Assembly (NCBI GenBank): GCA_049115575.1
Contig: JAGDZU010000002.1
Location: 558,001-622,000, forward strand
DNA from: JAHEKB01 sp049115575
GTDB taxonomy: Bacteria; Bacteroidota; Bacteroidia; NS11-12g; UBA9320
Reading direction: 5' to 3'
DNA: 64,000 nt
Shown: positions 55,234 to 62,870 of the stretch, one piece after another
Position numbering within the stretch: the stretch's first letter is position 1
Layout of the letters: each line of letters begins with the position of its first letter
Notes under the pieces: model-generated
Told to the model about the DNA's origin: nothing
Databases searched by the model: none
Seen by the model: the letters and a program-made list of their open reading frames with translations, nothing else
Made by a program: the position numbers and the translations under genes

Positions 55234-56462
55234 GCTTTCTTAAGAGCCTCAATTAGAGGCATGAGTTTTTCAATACTCACATGATCCATCAGAACAATTT
55301 TATACCATTTTGGATTGAGATGATTGTCAGGTACAAGGCCTAACTCACTAGATATTTTTTCTGGAATTGAAGAAGCTCTGATAGTAATAATGTTTGACCC
55401 AAAATGACGGTAAAAACGAACATCTAGTTTGCTCAGTTCATTGCACAACCATTCAGCTCTTTTTTGTAGTATATAGATTTTCTCTCTCCAACCAAATGGG
55501 CCATGAGTTACTAATATCATCCATATTGCCACAGCATTTGCTCCAGATCTGCTACCTATTAGAGTGTAATCTTCGCCAACAACATAACTAGCTTCTTTGG
55601 TGTTGGCATATGATATTAAACCTTTGCGAGCCAAGAATATACCCGTACCATATGGCGCTTGGGCCATCTTATGCGCGTCTAATGTTACAGAGCTAATTTC
55701 TGGATTTCCAAAATGCATGGCGTTGTCTTCAACTGCAAAAGGGAAGTAAAAGCCGCCAAAGGCACCATCCACGTGAATTTTATAGCTCACCTCAGCCATT
55801 TTCAATGCAGATATATAGTCAGAGACTCTATCAACAGAGCCAAACATGGTTGTCATCATGTTCACTATGGTAATGAAATGCTTTACACCATTTTCTTTCG
55901 CTTTGGCTATGGTTTGGTCAATATCTATGGGCAATCTGCTGTCTTCATCAACATCTACTTTGTAGATTGGAATGTTTAAAAGGTTAGAAGCCTTGTCCAT
56001 AGAATAGTGGCTATCTTCACTACACAATATGGCTATCTCGCTATTGCTTGCGGCAAATTCCTGAATGAAAAGGTTTCTATAGATCCATATCGCTTGTAAG
56101 TTGGCCTCAGTTCCACCACTGGCAACATAGCCATCTATACTTCCTGCTTCTGCATGTAAAATATCTACCGCACATATTTCTATGACTTCTTTTTCAATTT
56201 GCTGGGTACCCCTGAAGAAACTTTCAGAGTCCCCAAGAGTATGACATCCTATATGGTTTGGATTCTTGATTAAGGTAGACATATAAGGTGCATCCTTAAG
56301 CAAAGGATTGTTGTACAAGGGAAACACATCTTGGTCTAGATAAGACGCAGGCACCCCTAACACAGTCATCTCAGTATAGTTGATGTTCTGATCAATGGCA
56401 GAGAATACTCGTTTTTTAATCTCTTCATGAGACCATTTCTTCCACAATGTTTTGCTTGTCAT
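55230..56462 (-). CDS. PLP-dependent decarboxylase (MfnA/aspartate decarboxylase-like)
   Basis: A 410-residue group II decarboxylase-like protein. VASGGTEANLQAIWIYRN holds a cofactor-binding motif, HVDGAFGGFYFPF the Asp that contacts the pyridine ring, and SVTLDAHKMAQAPYGTGIFL the PLP Lys. The last motif resembles archaeal MfnA-type tyrosine/aspartate decarboxylases. The ATG at 56462 follows a TACTTTTG box by 6 bp, so an upstream TTG at 56471 is rejected. It may pair with the second PLP decarboxylase and the cysteine dioxygenase downstream. Confidence 0.85.
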   Translation of the reverse strand: MTSKTLWKKWSHEEIKKRVFSAIDQNINYTEMTVLGVPASYLDQDVFPLYNNPLLKDAPYMSTLIKNPNHIGCHTLGDSESFFRGTQQIEKEVIEICAVDILHAEAGSIDGYVASGGTEANLQAIWIYRNLFIQEFAASNSEIAILCSEDSHYSMDKASNLLNIPIYKVDVDEDSRLPIDIDQTIAKAKENGVKHFITIVNMMTTMFGSVDRVSDYISALKMAEVSYKIHVDGAFGGFYFPFAVEDNAMHFGNPEISSVTLDAHKMAQAPYGTGIFLARKGLISYANTKEASYVVGEDYTLIGSRSGANAVAIWMILVTHGPFGWREKIYILQKRAEWLCNELSKLDVRFYRHFGSNIITIRASSIPEKISSELGLVPDNHLNPKWYKIVLMDHVSIEKLMPLIEALKKA

Positions 56463-56468
56463 CGGGCG

Positions 56469-56476
56469 CAAAAGTA
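56469..56476 (-). promoter_or_regulatory. -7 box (TACTTTTG), leaderless start
   Basis: An exact TAnnTTTG match 6 bp before the ATG at 56462; it sets the decarboxylase start because a longer start would lie in the box itself. Confidence 0.5.
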
Positions 56477-56526
56477 CACCCAGTCACAATAGCTTAACTG
56501 ATAGTGGTCAAGATTAAGACTGATGA

Positions 56527-57369
56527 TTACTCCTCAAGAAGAAAGTTCCTGCCAAACTCACTGCTACCATTGTTCATGGTAATTTTCATAGGGAAACTGT
56601 TGGGGTAGAGGGCATAAAGCAAAGTGATTTCAATTTTGGCACCGGTGCTTTGCTCGGTTAGTTCCACTTTAGCCAAATTTTTGGTTGAAAATTTACTCAA
56701 TTGAAAAGTTAAATCATTAAACTCTGGCAAGCAGATATAGGCCTGGTTCATATAGAGAAAATTGCTATGCTCATTGCTTGTGCATGTGAAATCATAGGTT
56801 CCATCTGGAAAGGAAGTATTAATGGCTGTTAATATTCCACTTTGAATAACTCCCTCAGCGTTGTATTGTAAGTTTCTAAGGGTGTAAGTAGTGTCAAATA
56901 TGTACACTCCTTGAGCAACTTCTCGTTCTTCATACTCAAACATAGTATGGGGTTGAGTTGAATTTTGACTATAGTTCATGCGTTGAATAATTGGAAATCC
57001 ATTCCACCCTGCTTTAGTAAAAATAATCTTAAAGCTATTTAAATTACCCCAGCCATCATGAGTAACCAATATTCTACGCTCTTGATCATTGGCTTCTGAT
57101 AATCGAGGTCCGTTGTAGGTAAGAACAGTAGTGTCGCCATTATCCCATTCCAAGGAAACAATAGCGCTATCATTATTGTACTTTATCTCACATTCATATG
57201 AACCGTCTTGAGTGATTTTGTAGAGCAAACCAACTTCTTCTTCTTCATTGCTGAGTATGTTGTCAATAATTTCTAAATCACCACATGAACTGTGAATAAA
57301 AGGGAATAGAATTAGGCATAGAAATACCAAAAGGGAGGACGCTTTAAGCGGTCTTCTAAATAAGGTCAT
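56527..57369 (-). CDS. Lipoprotein of unknown function
   Basis: A 280-residue lipoprotein (PFIHSSC, Cys near residue 29). The rest alternates strands such as YECEIKYNNDSAIVSLEWDN, with Rhs/DUF4595-like turns (GVIQSGILTA), as in many Bacteroidetes outer-membrane lipoproteins. No enzyme motif is visible. A TACCTTTG box (57377-57384) lies 7 bp upstream of its start. It sits between the two PLP decarboxylase genes. Confidence 0.7.
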   Translation of the reverse strand: MTLFRRPLKASSLLVFLCLILFPFIHSSCGDLEIIDNILSNEEEEVGLLYKITQDGSYECEIKYNNDSAIVSLEWDNGDTTVLTYNGPRLSEANDQERRILVTHDGWGNLNSFKIIFTKAGWNGFPIIQRMNYSQNSTQPHTMFEYEEREVAQGVYIFDTTYTLRNLQYNAEGVIQSGILTAINTSFPDGTYDFTCTSNEHSNFLYMNQAYICLPEFNDLTFQLSKFSTKNLAKVELTEQSTGAKIEITLLYALYPNSFPMKITMNNGSSEFGRNFLLEE

Positions 57370-57376
57370 GACATAC

Positions 57377-57384
57377 CAAAGGTA
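57377..57384 (-). promoter_or_regulatory. -7 box (TACCTTTG) of the lipoprotein gene
   Basis: An exact TAnnTTTG match 7 bp before the ATG at 57369. Confidence 0.45.
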
Positions 57385-57408
57385 AAGAAAATGAAAATAG
57401 CCTTAGAT

Positions 57409-58767
57409 TTAGGCTGTATAGGTCTCCAGAGTTTTAAAAAATTCTAATAGATCTTCTTTACTATTTCCCGGGTTGATAGTAACCAGTCTCACAAATTCTT
57501 GTCCTCTGAATTCTCCGAAACCAACAAGGGTTTTTGAATCTTTATACATAGCGGTGCACAATTCATTGGCAGGGACATTTTTATAATTGAAACAAATAGA
57601 AACTGAATCTTCGAAACTATAAAAAGTATAATCTGGATGATTGATTACATATTCTCTTGCAAAATCTGCTAGTTCAAATTGCTTGTTTACAAGCTCTTCT
57701 AAACCTTTCAATCCAATGGCTTTCCACAAGGTCCAAAATTTCAAAGCATCATTGCGTCTTCCACATTGCAATGAGGTTTTACCTAGATTGAAATCGTCTT
57801 TGTCTGTCTGATAGAGATAGTCCGCATCTATAGAAAATGAATCATATAAGGCTTTTCTGTGTTGGGTAATAATGATAGAACATGTAAGCGGAGTCCCTAA
57901 CATTTTATGTGCATTATAACTAAATGAATCAGATAATTCTAGGCCTTTAATCAGACGTTTATACTTTTCGCTAAAAATGACAGAACCGCAATATGCCCCA
58001 TCTACGTGGAGCCATAAACCGTGTTTTGTGCAGATTGAAGAAATTTCAGCAATAGGGTCAAAAGAACCTAAAACAGTAGTTCCAGCTGTGGCGTTCACAA
58101 AAAATGGAGTATATCCGGCCATTTGATCCTTAACTATAGCTTCTTCCAATTCTTTCACTAACATTTCACCACGAGAATTGGTTGGTATATATCGGACTTG
58201 CTCAAGACCAACACCTATAAAGGAAGCATTTTTTGGAATTGAGTAATGCGAATCCTCAGAGGTATATAATGTCATTTTGCCATTAACACCTTTTCGAGTT
58301 ATCTCAAATCTGCCGTGATCCCTAGCCATTAACATGGCCATCAGGTTGGTCATAGATCCACCAGCTGCTATAGTTCCGTCTGACTGTTTTGGATATCCAG
58401 CCAAATCACAACTTCTGTGAATGATTTCCTTTTCAACTCCAACTTGAGGGCCTGCAACTTTATAGGTATACATGCTGTTGTTTAGCATCACAGCAATTAA
58501 ATCACCCAGAACTGCCTTGCTGTTTCTTCCACCAAAAAGCTGATTGTAAAACTTTTTACTAGCTGTTCTTGGAGTTGCCAGCACCAATTGTCTCAAGCTT
58601 TCTGCAAACTCCTCATCAACCATAGGTTCATCCCCTAAAGTCAAATCCAATTTCTCGTACAAATGATCTGGATCTATAGGTTCTACTACAGGTTCTACCT
58701 CTTCTTTTTCAATCAGTTCATTTGCTAGCGAGATAAAAAGAGCAAGATCATTCTGCATGTTGTTCAT
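57409..58767 (-). CDS. Group II PLP decarboxylase (GAD/cysteine sulfinate decarboxylase-like)
   Basis: A 452-residue enzyme of the glutamate/cysteine sulfinate decarboxylase group. AAGGSMTNLMAMLMAR binds the cofactor, HVDGAYCGSVIFS carries the pyridine-nitrogen Asp, and SYNAHKMLGTPLTCSIIIT, with the PLP Lys, resembles the N-P-H-K-M-x-x-x-P-L-x-C-S motif of GAD and CSAD. It is divergent from a cysteine dioxygenase gene 130 bp away, which would supply cysteine sulfinate, so hypotaurine formation is a good candidate. Glutamate or aspartate are alternatives. Confidence 0.85.
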   Translation of the reverse strand: MNNMQNDLALFISLANELIEKEEVEPVVEPIDPDHLYEKLDLTLGDEPMVDEEFAESLRQLVLATPRTASKKFYNQLFGGRNSKAVLGDLIAVMLNNSMYTYKVAGPQVGVEKEIIHRSCDLAGYPKQSDGTIAAGGSMTNLMAMLMARDHGRFEITRKGVNGKMTLYTSEDSHYSIPKNASFIGVGLEQVRYIPTNSRGEMLVKELEEAIVKDQMAGYTPFFVNATAGTTVLGSFDPIAEISSICTKHGLWLHVDGAYCGSVIFSEKYKRLIKGLELSDSFSYNAHKMLGTPLTCSIIITQHRKALYDSFSIDADYLYQTDKDDFNLGKTSLQCGRRNDALKFWTLWKAIGLKGLEELVNKQFELADFAREYVINHPDYTFYSFEDSVSICFNYKNVPANELCTAMYKDSKTLVGFGEFRGQEFVRLVTINPGNSKEDLLEFFKTLETYTA

Positions 58768-58896
58768 TGATAGTTATTTTTCACGGTTGCAGGACAAATA
58801 TGGTCTGCATAATGAGGTGCAAACAAACAGATAATTCGCTTTATAAGCCAATATAATTGTATATGGGGCTTCACTCCTTTAACTTGCGCATTGTAG

Positions 58897-59427
58897 ATGA
58901 GTGTAGAATTGGATAGAATTACGGAACTTGATGAATTATTAGAAACCCTTAGAAATGCGGAGTCAAATGAAATTCCATTCATAGCTTCTAGAATAGCAAT
59001 AGATGCAGAGAGTCTAGCTCAATGGGCTAGTTTTTCAGAGGTGAAGTACACTAGAAATAAGCTCATTAGAACTGAGGAGTTCGAGCTAATGATTTTAGGT
59101 TGGACACCTGGTCAATCAACAAAAATTCACGCTCATGACCATCAAAAATGTTGGGTTCACATAGTTGAAGGGGAATTTGTTGAGCACAGATACGAATACA
59201 TAGATAACAAAATGGTTGAAACTTCTTTGGACAACCCTTTACCTGGTAAAACCACATTCATGGAAGATGACATGGGGTATCACAAGCTACAGAATGTAAG
59301 CGACCGCAATGGTATGAGTCTTCATCTTTACTATGGCCCTATTGATCAATGTTTGGTTTATAATGAGGAGACAGGGGAATTTGAGCTTAAGAAAATGACC
59401 TATGACACAGAAGCTGATTTAGCTTAA
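58897..59427 (+). CDS. Cysteine dioxygenase type I
   Basis: A 176-residue cupin of the CDO family. KIHAHDHQKCWVHIVEGEF contains two iron-binding His and the conserved Cys; MGYHKLQNVSD supplies the third His, and SLHLYYGPI holds the Tyr of the mature site, all matching animal CDO spacing. It oxidises L-cysteine to cysteine sulfinate with O2. The divergent neighbour is a CSAD-like decarboxylase. It overlaps the convergent acyltransferase gene by 4 bp. Confidence 0.88.
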   Translation: MSVELDRITELDELLETLRNAESNEIPFIASRIAIDAESLAQWASFSEVKYTRNKLIRTEEFELMILGWTPGQSTKIHAHDHQKCWVHIVEGEFVEHRYEYIDNKMVETSLDNPLPGKTTFMEDDMGYHKLQNVSDRNGMSLHLYYGPIDQCLVYNEETGEFELKKMTYDTEADLA

Positions 59428-60278
59428 GTAGGAGGGTTCATTTTCCATCTACGATGCGTCCACAGCCACAATTCAGGTTGCTCAATAATGTTCTGCTCTA
59501 ATAATCGAGCATAAGATTTTACTTTTTCTTCTGAGGTCTCACCTTCAATTAATTTAAATTCAATGTCGTAATATCCATTTCGTTTACTTAAAACATATGG
59601 GTAAACCAGTGGAGCGTTGAGCTTGGAACCAATTCGGTCTGCGCCCATTAGAAATGCCGTCTTCTGGTTTAAGAAATCAATCCAAAACACACTGCTGTTT
59701 TGGGTAGGAGATTGGTCGCTAATCATATAAGCAAGGCTAAGTGTGCCTTCTCTTTGAAGTTCAACCATTCTTTTATAGCCAGTTCTTGATTCAACACAAA
59801 TATTGCCAAACCTCTCTCTCATCACAATACTCAAATCATTGAAGTATGAATTGGATTGCTTTTGATAGAATGAAACAAATTGATGTTTAATACTCAACGG
59901 AAAAAATGCAAACCACTCCCAATTTCCGAAATGTGCGGCTTGTAACACTGCACTTTGACCATTTTCGTGTATGCGGTCTAACAGGTCTATGTTATGAAAA
60001 GTAATCCTTTTTTTAGCTGCGGTTTTACTAATGGTTAAGACTTTTAGGGACTCAATAAATAGGCGGCAGAAGTGTCTATAAAATTTTCTTTCCAATGTTT
60101 TGAGCTCAGTTGTTGAGCTCAATGGAAATGAAGCTTTAAGATTGGATTGTACCACTTTCTTTCTATAAGAAATGACATGATAAACCAATATATAAGTGAG
60201 AAAGCCAATAGCATGCAGCAACCAGATAGGAAGCAGCGATATCAGATAAAAAGGAAAGTATTTAATCCAAGAGGGCAT
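59424..60278 (-). CDS. Lipid A acyltransferase (LpxL/HtrB-like)
   Basis: A 284-residue membrane-associated acyltransferase. After an N-terminal helix (YFPFYLISLLPIWLLHAIGFLTY) the catalytic H-x4-E region is AAHFGNWEWFAFFP; QSPTQNSSVFWIDFLNQKTAFLMG and QPELWLWTHRRWK are conserved blocks of the Kdo-dependent late acyltransferases. It would add a secondary acyl chain to lipid A, although homologues acylate other lipids such as ornithine lipids. It lies 3 bp after the PGI/PMI gene. Confidence 0.85.
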   Translation of the reverse strand: MPSWIKYFPFYLISLLPIWLLHAIGFLTYILVYHVISYRKKVVQSNLKASFPLSSTTELKTLERKFYRHFCRLFIESLKVLTISKTAAKKRITFHNIDLLDRIHENGQSAVLQAAHFGNWEWFAFFPLSIKHQFVSFYQKQSNSYFNDLSIVMRERFGNICVESRTGYKRMVELQREGTLSLAYMISDQSPTQNSSVFWIDFLNQKTAFLMGADRIGSKLNAPLVYPYVLSKRNGYYDIEFKLIEGETSEEKVKSYARLLEQNIIEQPELWLWTHRRWKMNPPT

Positions 60279-60280
60279 AG

Positions 60281-61285
60281 TTATTCCTCTTCTTCTTCGA
60301 TTATTTCCAGATCGTTCAGGAATTCTTTCAAATTACTGATGATAGGAACTTCCATAAGTGGAGCACCTAGCTCATTGGCAATCATTACGCTAACCCAATC
60401 TAATCTGTAGATAACATCAAATATTGAAAAAACGTCATAATCAGGTATTTCCAGTGGAAGTACTCTATTGTTTTCCATTTCTAAATGTGAAATTAGAAAA
60501 TCGAATCTTGCTGCAACCCTTGGATTGCGGTCTGAGTAGAGCATTATGAAATTGGTTTCTAATCGTTCTACATAGCTTTCTAAGACATTGTGATTTGCCT
60601 CAGGAATAATATTTACAAATGCCTCTAATTTGGCATTTTCATTGATTTGTTGACCAAATCGAACAGCAACTTCAGCATAATCTCTATCAGCTAGAATCAC
60701 AAATTTTCTTTTTAATGAAGATGCGAAGAACTTGGCAATTTGCTCTGCACTTCTAATTTGTTTTTCTCGTTGATTAGGGAAATCATCTCTAATATCTATT
60801 AATGCAGCAGATTGATCCAAATCAAAAAAGTCTCCTAATATGAGCAATTGGTAACTCAACCCAAACCCTATAGCCATACGCGGCTGATAACCTGTTGGAA
60901 TAGAGTAGCATGTAATATTTTCCTCACCTGCCTTCTCTTGTAATTGACCTCCAGAGGTTAAACAAAGTATGGATGCTCCAGTAGCTTTAGCTTGCTCAAA
61001 TAATGAAAGGCTTTCTTCTGTATTACCAGAATATGAATTGATTACCACTAGGGATTTCTCATTAACATATGCAGGTAGGTCGTAGTTGTTTACAACTTCA
61101 ATGGGAAGGTCAGCTTTGTCGAAAAACCAGCTTTTAGCAATCAGTGCACCAATTCCACTTCCACCTAAGCCTCCAAGAACTACATGATCAAATGACTCAC
61201 TTCTAAAACCGTGATCTTTGTAATTTGTAAGAACAAAATCCAATTGATCTGAAAAACTTTCCAATGAAGACTCGTGTGTTATCAT
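60281..61285 (-). CDS. Bifunctional phosphoglucose/phosphomannose isomerase (SIS)
   Basis: A 334-residue SIS-domain isomerase, starting at 61285. The first SIS domain has GLGGSGIGALIAKSWF and SYSGNTEESLSLFEQA, and the second AKFFASSLKRKFVILADRDYAE; EANHNVLE contains the catalytic Glu and His region of archaeal and bacterial PGI/PMI. It interconverts glucose 6-P or mannose 6-P with fructose 6-P. An earlier start at 61324 lies upstream of its own -7 box and is rejected. It is followed by the acyltransferase after 2 bp. Confidence 0.85.
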   Translation of the reverse strand: MITHESSLESFSDQLDFVLTNYKDHGFRSESFDHVVLGGLGGSGIGALIAKSWFFDKADLPIEVVNNYDLPAYVNEKSLVVINSYSGNTEESLSLFEQAKATGASILCLTSGGQLQEKAGEENITCYSIPTGYQPRMAIGFGLSYQLLILGDFFDLDQSAALIDIRDDFPNQREKQIRSAEQIAKFFASSLKRKFVILADRDYAEVAVRFGQQINENAKLEAFVNIIPEANHNVLESYVERLETNFIMLYSDRNPRVAARFDFLISHLEMENNRVLPLEIPDYDVFSIFDVIYRLDWVSVMIANELGAPLMEVPIISNLKEFLNDLEIIEEEEE

Positions 61286-61297
61286 GCTAATTCTAAG

Positions 61298-61318
61298 TAC
61301 TTTTGACGGGCAAAAATA
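61298..61318. promoter_or_regulatory. Face-to-face -7 boxes of a divergent promoter pair
   Basis: On the plus strand TACTTTTG (61298-61305) faces rluD; on the minus strand TATTTTTG (61311-61318) faces the PGI/PMI gene. The boxes are 5 bp apart, so polymerase at one should block the other. Confidence 0.5.
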
Positions 61319-61356
61319 GTTCATAGATTTTGGTAAAAGACAGAATCTTAAAGGAT

Positions 61357-62391
61357 ATGTCTAACAATGACAACAATAATGAAGAAGAGGGTTTGGGCTA
61401 TGTTCAGTACAGTTTTACTGTAGATCAAAAGCAAGAACCGTTGAGAATTGACAAATTTCTAGTCAATAGAATCACAAATGCTACGAGAAGTCGCATTCAA
61501 CAAGCCATCTCACAATCTCAAGTACTTGTGAATGGTACGGTAGTAAAAGCCAATTATAAAATCAGACCTCAAGATCAGATTGAAGTTCGCGTGGACGAGC
61601 TTCCCAATGAGTTATTGATTAAGCCAGAAGCTTTACACATTGACATTGTTTATGAGGATGATGATCTAATGATTGTCAATAAAAAAGCTGGAATGGTTGT
61701 TCACCCCGGAGTTGGAAATCACAGCGGTACTTTGGTAAATGCACTTGCTCATTACTTTAATGTAGAGGTGGATTTTGAAGGGAAAAGGCCGTGGCTGGTT
61801 CACCGAATTGACAAAAACACTTCTGGATTATTGGTGATTGCTAAGAATGATCAAGCCATGTCACACCTGGCTGCTCAGTTTAAGGACCACAGTATCTCTC
61901 GAAAGTATGTGGCTTTGGTTTGGGGCGATTTTGAAGAGGAAGAGGGAACTATATCTACCTATATTGCAAGAGACCAGTACGATAGAAAGAGATATACGGC
62001 GGTAGAAGAAGAAGGCGAACGAGGCAAGTGGGCGGTAACCCATTATTCGGTTTTAGAAGATTTTCTGTTTTGCTCATTGATTGAGTGTAGATTGGAAACA
62101 GGAAGAACTCACCAAATCAGAGTTCATATGAGGCATATTGGTCATTCTTTGTTCAATGACGAAATGTACGGTGGAAACAAGATACTTAAAGGTGTGGTTT
62201 TTAGCAAATACAAGCAATTTGTAGACAACTGCTTTATGATTTTACCCAGACAGGCTTTACACGCTAAATCATTGGGCTTTGTGCATCCCACAACTGGAAA
62301 GGAGATGTTCTTTGTATCTGAATTACCGCCAGATTTTGAAGAGGTAATTCAAAAATGGAGAACAGTTCATCAATCCAGTAGCTTTCAATAA
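61357..62391 (+). CDS. rluD: 23S rRNA pseudouridine synthase RluD
   Basis: A 344-residue pseudouridine synthase with an N-terminal S4 domain (RIDKFLVNRITNATRSRIQQAI) and catalytic domain (LMIVNKKAGMVVHPGVGNHSGTLVNAL, then RPWLVHRIDKNTSGLLVIAK with the catalytic Asp in H-R-I-D). RTHQIRVHMRHIGHSLFNDEMYGG is the C-terminal core. It makes pseudouridines in helix 69 of 23S rRNA. The ATG at 61357 is preferred over the TTG at 61330. A terminator follows directly. Confidence 0.92.
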   Translation: MSNNDNNNEEEGLGYVQYSFTVDQKQEPLRIDKFLVNRITNATRSRIQQAISQSQVLVNGTVVKANYKIRPQDQIEVRVDELPNELLIKPEALHIDIVYEDDDLMIVNKKAGMVVHPGVGNHSGTLVNALAHYFNVEVDFEGKRPWLVHRIDKNTSGLLVIAKNDQAMSHLAAQFKDHSISRKYVALVWGDFEEEEGTISTYIARDQYDRKRYTAVEEEGERGKWAVTHYSVLEDFLFCSLIECRLETGRTHQIRVHMRHIGHSLFNDEMYGGNKILKGVVFSKYKQFVDNCFMILPRQALHAKSLGFVHPTTGKEMFFVSELPPDFEEVIQKWRTVHQSSSFQ

Positions 62392-62393
62392 AA

Positions 62394-62415
62394 AAAAGTG
62401 GCCGAAGCCACTTTT
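62394..62415. terminator. Rho-independent terminator after rluD
   Basis: The stem AAAAGTGGC/GCCACTTTT with loop CGAA is flanked by an A-run to the left, so it can act in both directions between the convergent rluD and DoxX-like genes. Confidence 0.85.
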
Positions 62416-62433
62416 AGTTTCATAAGAAGGTTC

Positions 62434-62796
62434 TTAGTCTTCCATATGATTTCCAATAAAAAATGCAGCACCTGCTAATGCAATTTCTTTAAGCAATAAA
62501 GGCATGGCCATTTCATCTCCATTCATCATCTGTGGGAGATAAATGGTTAAGGTGAAAATCACCAACATAATACCTGTTAAATAGGCTGCTAACCTCGCTT
62601 TTTTACCCCAAATAATGGAGATACATGCAAGAATTAATGCAATACCAACCAGATATACCCAAAAGACTCCACCGGGTATAAAAGAAGGTACCATGCCCGC
62701 CATATCATTAGCCGACATTAAGTGAAAAACACCGAACATACCTAGCATAATAGCGTACATGGAGCGTGAAACAGAAGTTGGAATAAATGCTTTCAT
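62434..62796 (-). CDS. DoxX-like four-helix membrane protein
   Basis: A 120-residue protein with four helices (about 10-28, 43-63, 70-86 and 100-117). MYAIMLGMFGVFHLMSAND and the conserved loop AGMVPSFIPGG-x-x-W-V-Y are typical of the DoxX/DUF4281-like small membrane family. The function is unknown. It lies between the rluD terminator and the second symporter gene. Confidence 0.72.
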   Translation of the reverse strand: MKAFIPTSVSRSMYAIMLGMFGVFHLMSANDMAGMVPSFIPGGVFWVYLVGIALILACISIIWGKKARLAAYLTGIMLVIFTLTIYLPQMMNGDEMAMPLLLKEIALAGAAFFIGNHMED

Positions 62797-62870
62797 AATG
62801 ATTTAATTTTAAGTGTATAGACAACTAATGTATAGAAACTTACAGCTATTCTGTAATTATTTTCTCAACA

